A stretch of DNA of 64,000 nucleotides from Gemmatimonas sp. (GTDB lineage Bacteria; Gemmatimonadota; Gemmatimonadetes; Gemmatimonadales; Gemmatimonadaceae). Under the pieces are notes generated by a model that did not search any database, was not told the origin of the DNA, and was given only the letters and a program-made list of their open reading frames with translations. Both the position numbers and the translations under genes were made by a program. The first letter of the stretch is position 1. Each line of letters starts with the position of its first letter. Shown piece after piece: positions 27,171-36,959 of this stretch. The DNA lies in assembly GCA_023910675.1 (NCBI GenBank), contig JAAVWC010000009.1, positions 62,001-126,000 of the forward strand, given 5' to 3'.

Positions 27171-27222
27171 GGCACCGTAGCGACAACTGGCGCCCACGCG
27201 CGGGACAACTCAGCTTACGGGG

Positions 27223-28401
27223 ATGTCCGATACCTCCCTGTTTCACGCCACGCCGGTCTTCCCTCGTGGTTTTCGCTGTGCAAGCCGCAACGTAGGGCTC
27301 AAGCCAACCGCCCGCGATCTCACGCTGTTCGTGAGCGACGTCGATGCGTCGGCCGCAGCGGTCTTCACGCGCAATCACTTCCCCGGTGCGCCCATCATTC
27401 TGGGCCGCGAAACCATCAAGGGCGGTGTCCTGCGCGCGGTGATTGCCAACAGCAAGGTGAGCAATGTCGCCACCGGTGAACGGGGGGTGGAGAATGCGCG
27501 GCGGATGGCGCGCGCCGCCGCCGCCGAGCTGGGGACGAGCGCCGACCGCATTCTGGTCAGCTCCACCGGCGTGATTGGTGTACCGTTGCCCATCGACAAG
27601 ATCGAGGCCGGCGTGGTGGGCATGACCGCGGACCTGCTGGGCGATCCGATGGTTGGTGCGGAAGGAATCATGACGACGGATTCGCATCCCAAGGCGCTAT
27701 CGGCGAGTGTGGGGGATGCGACGATCACGTGGGTCGCGAAGGGCTCCGGCATGATCGAGCCCAATATGGCCACGATGCTGTCGTACATCTTCACCGACGC
27801 GGCGTTCGACGCGCCCACACTCGACCGTTTGTTGCGTGCGGCGGTGGCCCCGTCGTTCAACATGCTCTCGGTGGATACCGACACGAGCACCTCGGACACC
27901 TGCGCCATTCTCGCGAACGGTCTCGCGGGTGCTGTAGACGAAGCCGCGTTTCTCGCGGTGCTGATCGCCGGGTGCACGCGCATGACCCAGATCCTCGCGC
28001 GCGACGGCGAGGGCGCGGAGCACCTTATCCGTGTGGAGGTGGTGGGTGCGCTCACGGCGCAGGAAGGGCACGTGGTTGCCAAGTCCATCGTGAACTCGCC
28101 ACTGGTGAAGACCATGGTCCACGGTGCCGACCCGAACGTCGGGCGCTTGCTCATGGCGGTCGGCAAGTGCTTCGAGTGCACGATCCAGCCGTCCACCACC
28201 GATGCGTGGATCAACGGCTATCAGGTCGTTGCCAATGGTGAGCGGCTGTCGTTCGACGACGAGATCGTGCGCACGACCCTCTCGCAGGAAGTGGTCGTGC
28301 TGCGCGTGGCCCTTGGCGTGGGGACCGGTGAAGCGACGGCGTACGGCTGCGACTTCACCAAGGGCTACATCGAAGAAAACGCGGCGTACTACTCGTCCTG
28401 A
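27223..28401 (+). CDS. argJ: Bifunctional glutamate N-acetyltransferase / N-acetylglutamate synthase
   Basis: The 392-residue product matches ArgJ (ornithine acetyltransferase) along its length: ARDLTLFVSDVDASAAAVFT, RILVSSTGVIGVPLPIDKIE, the self-cleavage/nucleophile motif KGSGMIEPNMATML (Thr after Ala), and MVHGADPNVGRLLMAVGK. It moves the acetyl group from N-acetylornithine to glutamate in the cyclic arginine pathway and can also use acetyl-CoA. The precursor cuts itself before the Thr into two chains. No other arg gene is in the window, so the pathway is dispersed. The start ATG at 27223 suits the family. Confidence 0.93.
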   Translation: MSDTSLFHATPVFPRGFRCASRNVGLKPTARDLTLFVSDVDASAAAVFTRNHFPGAPIILGRETIKGGVLRAVIANSKVSNVATGERGVENARRMARAAAAELGTSADRILVSSTGVIGVPLPIDKIEAGVVGMTADLLGDPMVGAEGIMTTDSHPKALSASVGDATITWVAKGSGMIEPNMATMLSYIFTDAAFDAPTLDRLLRAAVAPSFNMLSVDTDTSTSDTCAILANGLAGAVDEAAFLAVLIAGCTRMTQILARDGEGAEHLIRVEVVGALTAQEGHVVAKSIVNSPLVKTMVHGADPNVGRLLMAVGKCFECTIQPSTTDAWINGYQVVANGERLSFDDEIVRTTLSQEVVVLRVALGVGTGEATAYGCDFTKGYIEENAAYYSS

Positions 28402-28547
28402 GTGGGCGCAGGATAGAGCACGCGGCATCGCTCTTCATTGCGAAACACGAAACGCACATCGTCACGCGTTTCGACGTACGGCATATGCTCGACGAACAGC
28501 TCCCAGTCGGTGACCGCCCCACGTGTTGGCTGCGTCTCGCTACGCAT
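28389..28547 (-). CDS. Possible small protein, 52 residues
   Basis: An ATG at 28547 opens a short frame (MRSETQPTRGAVTDWELFVE ... DDVRFVFRNEERCRVLYPAP) whose 3' end overlaps the argJ end by 13 bases on the opposite strand. The aromatic/charged composition looks more protein-like than nearby frames, but there is no homologue I can name. The rest of the 28402-28762 gap holds nothing I can recognise. Confidence 0.3.
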   Translation of the reverse strand: MRSETQPTRGAVTDWELFVEHMPYVETRDDVRFVFRNEERCRVLYPAPTQDE

Positions 28548-28762
28548 GCGCCTATTGGAGCGAATCGGCGCGAGTGGCAAGTGCCCTGACCGCGTGCATA
28601 GCGGCACCGTCGGGAACGCTGCGTGGCGGCGCCGGCCACGACGTACTGCCATCGCCGCGCGCAACCGCGAACGCCACCAGAAATGTCGCGCCCGCCGAGG
28701 ACTGGAAACCCATGCGATGTCGTCCCCGCGGCGCGCGCATGGGTTTCTGTGCGGCTCAGCGT

Positions 28763-31700
28763 TTACTCTGGGGGTGCGGGAAGTCCCTTCAGGTTGAGGG
28801 ATTGCACCTGCTCGACCCATTCCGTCAGCCGCTCGAGGCGCGTGATCTGCGGCGTGATGTCGAAATGCTGCACGAGCGCACCGCGCGGCACCGTTTGCGT
28901 GAGCGCCGTGGCCTGCATGAGGAAGAAACGACGCTTGTCGGGTGAGTGGCAGGGGTACTGCAACTCGAAGCGCTCACGACGCCCCGACAACAAGTCGCGG
29001 AGTCCGCGCCCGACGGCCTGCGCCATCAAATCCTCGGGCGTCGCCATGCAGGCGGTGACGTAGTTGAGCCCGATTCCAGACACGAGCGGCTGCGGCGCCT
29101 CGTTGAGCTCCCCAAAGCGTGTCCAGCTCGCGTTGGTCTGCAGAATGGTCCCATCGGCGCCCAACACGACAATCGATGACGGAATCGAATCGAGGATGTG
29201 CTGCAGCCGCTCTTCGCCGCGCTTCACCTCGGTGACATCGATGACGCTGACGATGACGCCGTGCGCCCCCGAGTCGCCAGTGAGGTATGGCAGCACCTTC
29301 ACGTGCAGATGCGACCCGTCCGGAGCCTGCATTTCGTGCGACTCCGATGTATTGCCCGACATCACGCGGCGACACATGGACACGATATCGACACCCGGAA
29401 TCTTCGCGGCGATGTGCTCGAGCGGTCGGCCGATATCCTGAGGCATGACGTTGAGCAACCGCAGCGCGGCATCGGTGAACTTGCGGATCCGCAGCGACGA
29501 ATCAACGAAGAGGGTGCCCACGCCCGTTGTACGCAGCAGGTTCTCGATGTCGTTATTGAGGCTGATCAGCTCTGAGATCTTTTCCTGGTACTCAGCGTTG
29601 ACCGTCTGCAGCTCCTCATTGACCGACTGCAGCTCTTCATTGGTGCTCTGCAACTCTTCGTTCGAGGCCAAGAGCTCTTCGTTGGTCGCTTGCAGCTCCT
29701 CGTTCGAGGTTTCGAGCTCCTCGATCGTCGCCTGCAAGTTCTCCTTCGTGTACTGCAACTCGTGTTCGAGCTGCGACAGGCGAAGCGCAGACGAGTCGTC
29801 GAGCGCATACTGGTCGACGGTGCCGCCAGCCAGCGGCTTGGGTCCGCTTTCAAAGAAGATGACGTACGTGCGGCTGCGGTCTGGACCGACATCGAGTGGC
29901 CGCACGTGCAGGCGCACGGTCGGCTCGTTGGGTTCGACCTCGATGCCTTCGTACAGAATATCCCGGTGTTCCTTGGCCACGCGCGCGAGGGCGGCGCGGA
30001 GTGCCGTACCGAGCGGACGCGGAAGCAGCTTGAAAATTTCGAGCGTCGACCGGCCAGCCGGCACCTTGAGCAGCGACGACACATCGCCAAACGTATGCAG
30101 CAGATGATACTCGGCATCGAGTACCACGCAGCGCAGCTTGAGCACGTCGGTGAGTTCCTGAAAGACATGCTCCAGCAGGCCGTCGTCACTCGCCGATCGG
30201 ACCGGCCCCATGCGCGTGGCCATGACCGCCTGCTCCGCCGGTGTCGTGACGGAGAACGATTGCATCATGGGGCGCCGCGGGCGGCTGGGCAGCGCTTCGG
30301 CGAGCGTGTGACGGCCGGGCTGCAATGCCTGATAAATCTTCCACTTGGCGTCGATCACATCGAACAGGGTCGACAACGGCCCGAGGGTTTCACTGGAGCC
30401 GAGGAACAGAAACCCGCGCGCGCGAAGCGCATACGCCAACAGCGCAATGACCCGGCGCTGCAGATCGGTGCCGAGATAGATGAGCATATTGCGGCAGGAC
30501 ACGAAGTCCATGCGCGTCAGCGGCGGGTCCTTGAGCAGGTTGTGGCGCGCGAAGATGACGCGATCGCGTAGCGCGCGACTCACCTTGTACCCGTCGCCGT
30601 CGGCCACGAACCAGCGCGAGAGACGCTCGGGGGTCATGTCGGCCGCAATGGAATCGCCGTACTTGCCGGCAGCCGCGAACTCGACGGCATCCTGATCGAC
30701 GTCGGTCGCGAAGACGCGCACGTTCCGACTCAGCTTGGCGCGTTCGAGGGCCTCGAGAATGAGGATGACGACCGAATACGGCTCTTCACCGGTGGAGCAG
30801 GCGGGGATCCACAGACGCAGCTCGGCATCGGCCGGGGTGTCGGCGATGAGCTGCGGAATGATGCGTTGCTCAAGAATGCGAAAGGCTTCATCATCACGGA
30901 AGAAGCGTGTGACGTTGATGAGGAGATCACGATGCAACTGCACGAGCTCCGGCTTGGAGTCTTCGAGCAGACGCACGTAGTCATCCCAGCCCAGGCCGGG
31001 GTGCATGAGCACCCGGCGTTCGATGCGGCGGATGATCGTGTTGGGCTTGTAGCCCGTGAAGTCGGTGCCGAGCCGGTCGCGCAGCATGCCGAGCACCCGC
31101 TGTACCTGCGAGGCGGTCCCCGCCGCCTGATCATTGCTGGAGTACGCGCGCACGCCGCCGCGGCGCAGGAAGAACTGGGCAACGGTGGCGGGAATATCCG
31201 CGACCTGCAGGACCTGATCGGCAAGTCCGGTGGCGACGACGCTGCGCGGCATCCCATCGAACTGGGCTTCGGTCGGGTCCTGCACCAGCACGAGCCCACC
31301 TTCCGCCTTGAGCTCACGGGACCCGCGAGTACCGTCACTGCCGGTACCCGAGAGCACGACCCCGACCCCGTACTCACCACGTGCGTGCGCGAGTGAGGCG
31401 AAGAAGACGTCGATGGGGAGGTGCAACCCCTGGCCCGCCGGCTGCTCCGCCAGCCGGAACTGGTCTCCGTCGAGAGTGAGATTGGTTTTGGGCGGATTGA
31501 GGTAGACGGTGTCGGCCTCGATGCGCATCCCGTCTTCGGCGCGAAGGACGCGCAAGGTGGTGTGCCGTCGCAGCAGCTCCACCATCAGCGACTTGTGGTC
31601 GGGAGAGAGGTGCTGAATGACGACGTACGCGATGCCCCGATTGGGGTCGGCGTTATCGAAGAACTGCTGCAGCGCCTCCAGACCGCCGGCACTGGCTCCG

Positions 31701-31780
31701 ATCGCGCAAATGGCGATGGTGGGGCTGTCGCCCATGCCGGGCACGTCGCCCGTTGCACTACCCTGCTCGGTGATGGTCAT
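28763..31780 (-). CDS. CheB-CheR-PAS fusion chemotaxis-type protein
   Basis: The product has 1005 residues from ATG 31780. Domains in order are: CheB methylesterase (about 20-205; catalytic motifs [24 protein letters not shown]); CheR methyltransferase (about 220-480; [40 protein letters not shown]); a degenerate PAS; a coiled coil with repeated NEELQ(S/A)(T/V)NEEL heptads (about 645-720); and two PAS domains. No kinase or output domain follows. It would add and remove methyl esters on chemoreceptor glutamates or on unknown proteins. Its start overlaps the end of the upstream hybrid kinase gene by 23 bases, so the two form one operon. Confidence 0.9.
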   Translation of the reverse strand: MTITEQGSATGDVPGMGDSPTIAICAIGASAGGLEALQQFFDNADPNRGIAYVVIQHLSPDHKSLMVELLRRHTTLRVLRAEDGMRIEADTVYLNPPKTNLTLDGDQFRLAEQPAGQGLHLPIDVFFASLAHARGEYGVGVVLSGTGSDGTRGSRELKAEGGLVLVQDPTEAQFDGMPRSVVATGLADQVLQVADIPATVAQFFLRRGGVRAYSSNDQAAGTASQVQRVLGMLRDRLGTDFTGYKPNTIIRRIERRVLMHPGLGWDDYVRLLEDSKPELVQLHRDLLINVTRFFRDDEAFRILEQRIIPQLIADTPADAELRLWIPACSTGEEPYSVVILILEALERAKLSRNVRVFATDVDQDAVEFAAAGKYGDSIAADMTPERLSRWFVADGDGYKVSRALRDRVIFARHNLLKDPPLTRMDFVSCRNMLIYLGTDLQRRVIALLAYALRARGFLFLGSSETLGPLSTLFDVIDAKWKIYQALQPGRHTLAEALPSRPRRPMMQSFSVTTPAEQAVMATRMGPVRSASDDGLLEHVFQELTDVLKLRCVVLDAEYHLLHTFGDVSSLLKVPAGRSTLEIFKLLPRPLGTALRAALARVAKEHRDILYEGIEVEPNEPTVRLHVRPLDVGPDRSRTYVIFFESGPKPLAGGTVDQYALDDSSALRLSQLEHELQYTKENLQATIEELETSNEELQATNEELLASNEELQSTNEELQSVNEELQTVNAEYQEKISELISLNNDIENLLRTTGVGTLFVDSSLRIRKFTDAALRLLNVMPQDIGRPLEHIAAKIPGVDIVSMCRRVMSGNTSESHEMQAPDGSHLHVKVLPYLTGDSGAHGVIVSVIDVTEVKRGEERLQHILDSIPSSIVVLGADGTILQTNASWTRFGELNEAPQPLVSGIGLNYVTACMATPEDLMAQAVGRGLRDLLSGRRERFELQYPCHSPDKRRFFLMQATALTQTVPRGALVQHFDITPQITRLERLTEWVEQVQSLNLKGLPAPPE

Positions 31781-34136
31781 GCTGACGGGAATTGTCTGGA
31801 GGTACGTTCGGTGGTCCATCCAGCACCGCACGGATGCGGGCCAGGAGTTCGCTGGTGGTCCACGGCTTCTGAATCAGGGGGGCGTCGCACGGGGCGTGGA
31901 CATCGCCATCGGCGTAGCCTCCGCCGGCGTATCCCGTCACCCACACGATACGTGAGGCAGCGGCATATTGGCGAGTCGCCTCAAGGACCCGGAAACCGTC
32001 GCCGTGGGGCATGACGACATCCGAGACGACCAGATCGACCGGCGGATGTCCCTTGTCGCGCTGTTCGCGCAGGAACGCACAGGCGGCGTCACCACTCGCG
32101 GCTTCGGTGACGGCGTAGCCGGCGCGACGGAGGACGCGCGCCGACATCGCCCGGATGGCGTCGTCATCTTCGACGAGAAGAATGCGCTCGTCGCCGCGTC
32201 CCACCTGCGACGCAATACTCGGCAACGAGGAGGGGGTGAGCCGAGCGTCCGCGACGGCCGGGAAATGCAGGTGTATCGTGGTGCCCTGCTCCGGCTGGCT
32301 TTCCACGGACACGCGCCCCCCCATCTGCTCCATGAGCCCGTAGACCATCGACATGCCGAGCCCGGTGCCTTCTCCCAATCGCTTCGTGGTGAAGAACGGT
32401 TCGAATATGCGGGCCAGCGTTTCGGGACTCATGCCGCAACCGGAGTCGCTGACGGAGACCACCACGTGACGCTGGGCACTCGACGCGCGCGACTGCGAGT
32501 CGGGGGTTCGTGCGGGGCCGGCTTCCGCGTGCAGCACGATACGCAGCTCACCGCCGCGATCGCGCATGGCGTCGCGCGCGTTGGTGGCGAGGTTGAGCAG
32601 GATCTGCTGGACCGCACTGCCATCGGCGAACGCGAGCGGCACATCCCCGTGGGTGAGACACTGCACCACGATGGTTTCGGGGAGCACCCGTCGCAGAATG
32701 CCGGAGACATCCTGCACGACGGGTTCGAGCAGCGTGGGCTCGACCCGCAGCTGCTCGCGCCGCCCGAAGGCCATCAGCTTGCGCACCATGTCCGCCCCAC
32801 GCTGGGAGGCGCGGAGAATTTCCGCCAATCCTTCACGCGCTTCGAACGAGAGCCCATCGCCCGAGAGCAACAGGTCGGCGTGGGCCAACACAATGGTGAG
32901 CAGATTGTTGAAGTCGTGGGCGATGCCGCCGGTGAGCTGACCGAGCGCTTCCATTTTTTGCGATTGCCGCAGCTGCGCTTCGAGCTCGCGCGCGGCCGTC
33001 ATGTCGCGCGCCACGGCCACGTGGCGCCCCGGCACGACGTTGGCGCGACTGGCGTATTCCACCTCGACGACGGTGCCATCGTGGCGCCGGAGGCGCACGA
33101 CGCCGCGTCCGGTGCCACTGCGCAACAGCTCCGCATGCTGCCGCATGAGCAGCTCATGGTCTTCCGGCACGACGAGGTCGAGGAGCGTGAAGTCGGGGGG
33201 GGGCGACGGCCTGGTCGCGAGAAACGATCCCACGACGGCGTTCGCGCGCAACACCCGGAGATCGTCGTCGTAAATCACGATCGCGTCGAGGGCGCCGTCA
33301 AAGACGGCCTTGAAATGCGCCATCGCGTCGAAGCGCTCGTCCTGCTGCCGATGCGTTTCCGTCGTTTCTATGTGCTGAATGACGGCGCCGGTCTGTCCGC
33401 TGAGTGCATTGATCGACAGGTGGTACCACCGATCGCCGGACTCGTCCGGCGCATGGTACTCGAGCTCAAACGCCATCGCCCGCCGCTGGAGCACGGACTG
33501 TAGCCCGTTGGCAATGGCGTGGGCATCGGGCTCGCGAAACCAGTTGCCGCGCCGGGAGAGCTCGAGGTAACTGGTGCCCACGCCGGCGCCAGCGAGGGTG
33601 TGGGCATTGGCGAGCACCGAGACATGCCAGCGGGCATTGCCGGAGCGGATCACGCCTTCGCTATCGACCAGCAGCAGACTGGCCGGTAAGGCATCGAGGA
33701 CTTCCTCGACATCGTGCGCGTGTCGTTCGAGCAGATCGCCATGGAGGCGTTCGTCGGTCACATCGGCCACCCGCACGAGCCGCGCGGGGGTCCCGTGGTA
33801 CAGGCAGTGCGACCACATGGCCGAAAACACGCGTCGGCGTCCATCGAGGTCGGCCGCGACATCGAGCGGCGAAGAGAGCACGCTGGCCATGAGGCGCATG
33901 GCGCGCGGCTCGGCCAAGAGTCGTCTGTCGAATGCCTGATTGGCGGCCAACAACACGCCCTCCCCGTCGAGCACGATGTGCGCGTCGGGGAGGAGTTCGA
34001 GCGGAAGCTGGCCGGCTTCGACGGCGGTGACGTGCACGCAAACGGAGTCGAGGGGATTACACCTACAGGAAGCTCGACGTCGAGCTCGACAGTTGTCCGC
34101 AATAGGCGCCGGTGACCGAGCGCGCGCAATGGTCAT
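31758..34136 (-). CDS. Multi-PAS hybrid histidine kinase with receiver
   Basis: The product has about 792 residues; the start is uncertain (ATG 34136 chosen, GTG starts further in possible). Two or three PAS-like domains (DAHIVLDGEGVLLAANQAF, ALPASLLLVDSEGVIRSGNA, GALDAIVIYDDDLRVLRANA) precede a HisKA box GGIAHDFNNLLTIV and an HATPase domain (NLATNARDAM, SDSGCGMSPE, GTGLGMSMVYG). A C-terminal receiver follows, with DLVVSDVVMPHGDG and LIQKPW. It is soluble. It is translated just before, and overlaps, the CheB-CheR-PAS gene, suggesting a shared signalling pathway in which PAS ligands act on both. Confidence 0.88.
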   Translation of the reverse strand: MTIARARSPAPIADNCRARRRASCRCNPLDSVCVHVTAVEAGQLPLELLPDAHIVLDGEGVLLAANQAFDRRLLAEPRAMRLMASVLSSPLDVAADLDGRRRVFSAMWSHCLYHGTPARLVRVADVTDERLHGDLLERHAHDVEEVLDALPASLLLVDSEGVIRSGNARWHVSVLANAHTLAGAGVGTSYLELSRRGNWFREPDAHAIANGLQSVLQRRAMAFELEYHAPDESGDRWYHLSINALSGQTGAVIQHIETTETHRQQDERFDAMAHFKAVFDGALDAIVIYDDDLRVLRANAVVGSFLATRPSPPPDFTLLDLVVPEDHELLMRQHAELLRSGTGRGVVRLRRHDGTVVEVEYASRANVVPGRHVAVARDMTAARELEAQLRQSQKMEALGQLTGGIAHDFNNLLTIVLAHADLLLSGDGLSFEAREGLAEILRASQRGADMVRKLMAFGRREQLRVEPTLLEPVVQDVSGILRRVLPETIVVQCLTHGDVPLAFADGSAVQQILLNLATNARDAMRDRGGELRIVLHAEAGPARTPDSQSRASSAQRHVVVSVSDSGCGMSPETLARIFEPFFTTKRLGEGTGLGMSMVYGLMEQMGGRVSVESQPEQGTTIHLHFPAVADARLTPSSLPSIASQVGRGDERILLVEDDDAIRAMSARVLRRAGYAVTEAASGDAACAFLREQRDKGHPPVDLVVSDVVMPHGDGFRVLEATRQYAAASRIVWVTGYAGGGYADGDVHAPCDAPLIQKPWTTSELLARIRAVLDGPPNVPPDNSRQHDHHRAG

Positions 34137-34165
34137 TTCGAGGTAACGGGCGCTCCGAACGCCAT

Positions 34166-35719
34166 TTATTCCGAACGCGACCGCAGCGGCGGGCGGTGCC
34201 AATGGCGCGTTTGCTGTTCGTAACTGAACGCCAGCCCGATGAGCGTCGCTTCACTCCAGGCCCGTCCCAAGAACGAGAGGCCGGCCGGCAGGCGCCCGTC
34301 GCGGGTATAGCCCATGGGCACCGTCATGGACGGGAAGCCGGTAGACGGGGAGAAGAGCTGACTGTTGTCGCCGTGCGGCGTGTTGAGATCGCCAATGCGC
34401 CGCGGCGGGTTGCTCCAAGTGGGGTAGATCATGGCGTCGAGCTGCAGCGAGTCCATGAGCTGCGTGACCGCAACGCGGAGCGCCGCGCGCACTCGCTCGC
34501 GCGACTGGCACCCCGCGCTCTGCTCGGGCGCGTCGGTGGCCTGCGCGGCGTCGCGGAGACGCTGTTCCACGGTAGGGTGATACCGGCGGCTGCGCAACAC
34601 GTCATTCACGTTCTTCACGGGCGCCTCCGGGCCGCGAGCGGTGAAGTAGCGCTCGAGGTCGGCGCCAAACCGGTTACATCCGCCCTGCTGTCGCCGCTGA
34701 ATGGCGTCGAGCGAATCGACGCGCACCGTGTCGAACACGATGGCGCCGGCGCGGCGCAGGTCGGCGACCGCCCGCTCGAACACCGCATTGACCTCGGCGT
34801 CGAGCGTGGGCCGCTCGTAGGCCTGACGGAGCACCCCGATTCGGGCGCCGCGGAGGGATCCGGCGCGCAGCGCGTCGGTGTAGCGCGCCGGGCGCTTGCT
34901 GTCGGCGGGCGCGGTGACCGTGTCGGCGGGATCGCTGTGGGCAATGACATCGAACACGGCCACCGCATCGGCGACCGACCGCGCCATCGGCCCCGCCACA
35001 TCGGCGACCGCATTGAGTGGCACGACGCCGGCGCGCGAGGTGAGCCCCATCGTGGAGCGAATCCCCACGAGCGCCTGGTGCGCCGACGGCCCGCGAATAC
35101 TGTTGCCGGTATCGGTGCCCAGGCCGAGTGTCGCGAAGCCGGCGGCCACGGCGGCGGCGGTCCCGCCGCTCGAGCCGGCCGTCACACGATCGAGGGCGTA
35201 CGGATTACGCGTGTATCCCGGCAGGATGGAACTCACCGTTTCGTACGGCGTGAAGGCCCACTCGGCCAGATTGCTCTTGGCCAACACAATGGCCCCCGCC
35301 TCCTTCACCAAACGCACCATCGTGGCGTCCTGCTTGGGCTTCCATCCCTCGAGCGCCAGCGACCCCGCCGTGGTCTGCAATCCGACAGTCTCGAAGTTGT
35401 CCTTCACGATGAGCGGGATGCAGTGCAGCGGCCCGACGGGTCCCGACCGCGTATAGCGCGCATCGAGACTCTCCGCGACAGCGAGCGCCGCGGGATTCGT
35501 GATCACGATACTGTTGATCGCCGGTCCCTTCTTGTCGAGTGCGTCGATGCGGGCGAGATACTGCTGCACCAGCACGCGGCATGTCAGCCGCTTGCTCTTG
35601 AACGCGGCGTGAATCGTCGTGATCGACGCCGTGTCGACGGGGAATGGGGGCCGCTGTGCCGACAGACTGAGGGGCAGCACAGCGTACGCGAATGCGAGAA
35701 GGGCGCGGAATGGACGCAT
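34166..35719 (-). CDS. Exported amidase (amidase-signature family)
   Basis: This 517-residue protein has a signal peptide (MRPFRALLAFAYAVLPLSLS, cut near AQR). The amidase-signature Ser-cisSer-Lys triad is visible: Lys in PLIVKDNFETVG, the Gly/Ser loop TAGSSGGTAAAVAAG, and DTGNSIRGPS with the nucleophile Ser. The C-terminal part (SPSTGFPSMTVPMGYTRDGR) is typical of the glutamyl-tRNA amidotransferase A/peptide amidase group, but export excludes a tRNA role. It probably hydrolyses small amides or peptides in the periplasm. It lies 70 bases downstream of the ATP-grasp gene on the same strand; the pairing may be functional. Confidence 0.87.
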   Translation of the reverse strand: MRPFRALLAFAYAVLPLSLSAQRPPFPVDTASITTIHAAFKSKRLTCRVLVQQYLARIDALDKKGPAINSIVITNPAALAVAESLDARYTRSGPVGPLHCIPLIVKDNFETVGLQTTAGSLALEGWKPKQDATMVRLVKEAGAIVLAKSNLAEWAFTPYETVSSILPGYTRNPYALDRVTAGSSGGTAAAVAAGFATLGLGTDTGNSIRGPSAHQALVGIRSTMGLTSRAGVVPLNAVADVAGPMARSVADAVAVFDVIAHSDPADTVTAPADSKRPARYTDALRAGSLRGARIGVLRQAYERPTLDAEVNAVFERAVADLRRAGAIVFDTVRVDSLDAIQRRQQGGCNRFGADLERYFTARGPEAPVKNVNDVLRSRRYHPTVEQRLRDAAQATDAPEQSAGCQSRERVRAALRVAVTQLMDSLQLDAMIYPTWSNPPRRIGDLNTPHGDNSQLFSPSTGFPSMTVPMGYTRDGRLPAGLSFLGRAWSEATLIGLAFSYEQQTRHWHRPPLRSRSE

Positions 35720-35789
35720 GACGTGAATTAACCGCTGATACGCGGCGGGGGAACCTTCCCGACGTGCGGGTACGCCTCTCCGAAACGCA

Positions 35790-36764
35790 TCAGACAGTCT
35801 CCCCGATGAGCCCCGCGCGCACCTCGAGATAATCCACGAGCTGTACGACGGGGTCGAAGCCCACGACGTTGACCGCATCGGCGACGAAGTTCGAGAGCGC
35901 ATTGACATCGTAGAAATAGTGCTGCCCATCGCGGTCGTCGACGAGATACTCGATCCCTCCCACATCGATGCCGGCGGCCTGCGAAATGCGCTCAACCTGT
36001 GCAATGATCTCCGCGGGCGGATCGGCGCGCTCGACGCGCATGCCGCTCTTGGGCGCGTCAATCGCGCAGGCGCCGCGCACGAGCGCCGCGCCACTCGTGG
36101 TCTGACACGCGTCGGCCGGGCACAGGTCGAACGAGCCCACGGTCGGATACACGTTGATGGCGTAGAGATACTTGCCATTGAGCGTTTCGACGCGCGTGAT
36201 GTGTCCATTGCGAAGCGGCGCCGCCTCCTGCACGAGAGCTGTGCCGTCGACGCCGAGATCCACCGTTTCCGCCGCGATTGCCGACGACAAGACCTCCGCA
36301 TTCTCGTACTTCACGATGCCGGCACCACTGCCTCCGACATTCGCCTTCACCAGGATCGGGTAACGCAGCCCGTCGGCCGCGGCGAGCGCCTGCGAGGCAT
36401 GATTGATGACGCGGGAGCGCGGAAAGGGCAGCCCAAGCTCGCGCAGCAAATCGAGCTGGGTAGCCTTGGACAGCTCGTTGGCGTACGCCTCGACGCCATT
36501 CACCACCGGCACACCAAGCCGCTCGAGATGCCGCAGCCAGTGCAGCGTGTAGAACGTGGTCTGCCCATGGCCACGCAAGTACGCCGAGGGGCTGGCCCGG
36601 TTGAACACCAGCGACCACGGCAGCTCGCGCGCCGAAGGGTCGAACGCGTGGGCGGCCGCGTCGAGCCGCTCGTACGGAATACCCCGCTTGTCGAGCTCAG
36701 CAAACAGCGGGCGGAACCAGTCCGGGTGCTCGTGATAAATGGCGAGCGGACGAATCGTGGACAT
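35790..36764 (-). CDS. ATP-grasp ligase, RimK/D-Ala ligase-like
   Basis: This 324-residue protein starts at ATG 36764, which has a good ribosome site (CAGGAG). The ATP-grasp core is visible: RYPILVKANVGGSGAGIVKY (glycine-rich ATP loop with Lys), LVQEAAPLRNGHITRVETLN, and the metal-binding end GGIEYLVDDRDGQHYFYDVN with Asn. The N-terminal domain (AIYHEHPDWFRPLFAELDKR, LVFNRASPSAYLRGHGQTTF) resembles RimK-like amino-acid ligases. It would join a carboxylate and an amine using ATP; the substrate is unknown. The exported amidase downstream is a possible opposing or processing enzyme. Confidence 0.83.
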   Translation of the reverse strand: MSTIRPLAIYHEHPDWFRPLFAELDKRGIPYERLDAAAHAFDPSARELPWSLVFNRASPSAYLRGHGQTTFYTLHWLRHLERLGVPVVNGVEAYANELSKATQLDLLRELGLPFPRSRVINHASQALAAADGLRYPILVKANVGGSGAGIVKYENAEVLSSAIAAETVDLGVDGTALVQEAAPLRNGHITRVETLNGKYLYAINVYPTVGSFDLCPADACQTTSGAALVRGACAIDAPKSGMRVERADPPAEIIAQVERISQAAGIDVGGIEYLVDDRDGQHYFYDVNALSNFVADAVNVVGFDPVVQLVDYLEVRAGLIGETV

Positions 36765-36808
36765 ATCGCACTCCTGACGCTGCGGTAATGCCGTCCGAAT
36801 ACGACAAA

Positions 36809-36834
36809 GCCCGGGCAATGTGAGCCGCCCGGGC
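36809..36834 (-). terminator. Hairpin between chemoreceptor and ATP-grasp genes
   Basis: The perfect 8-bp stem GCCCGGGC / GCCCGGGC with a ten-base loop is followed by TTT on the minus strand and by GTCGCGTTTT on the plus strand. It lies 126 bases after the chemoreceptor stop and 45 bases before the ATP-grasp start. Confidence 0.6.
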
Positions 36835-36959
36835 GTCGCGTTTTAGCTCGTTGTTTTACGTGGCGGCAAGAGGCGGCAAATGACCACGAAGCAGTTGGCC
36901 CCGCACGCTAGCCCTACGAACAAAGCTGGTCAAGTATTGAGCGTCTTGCTTTGAACAGA

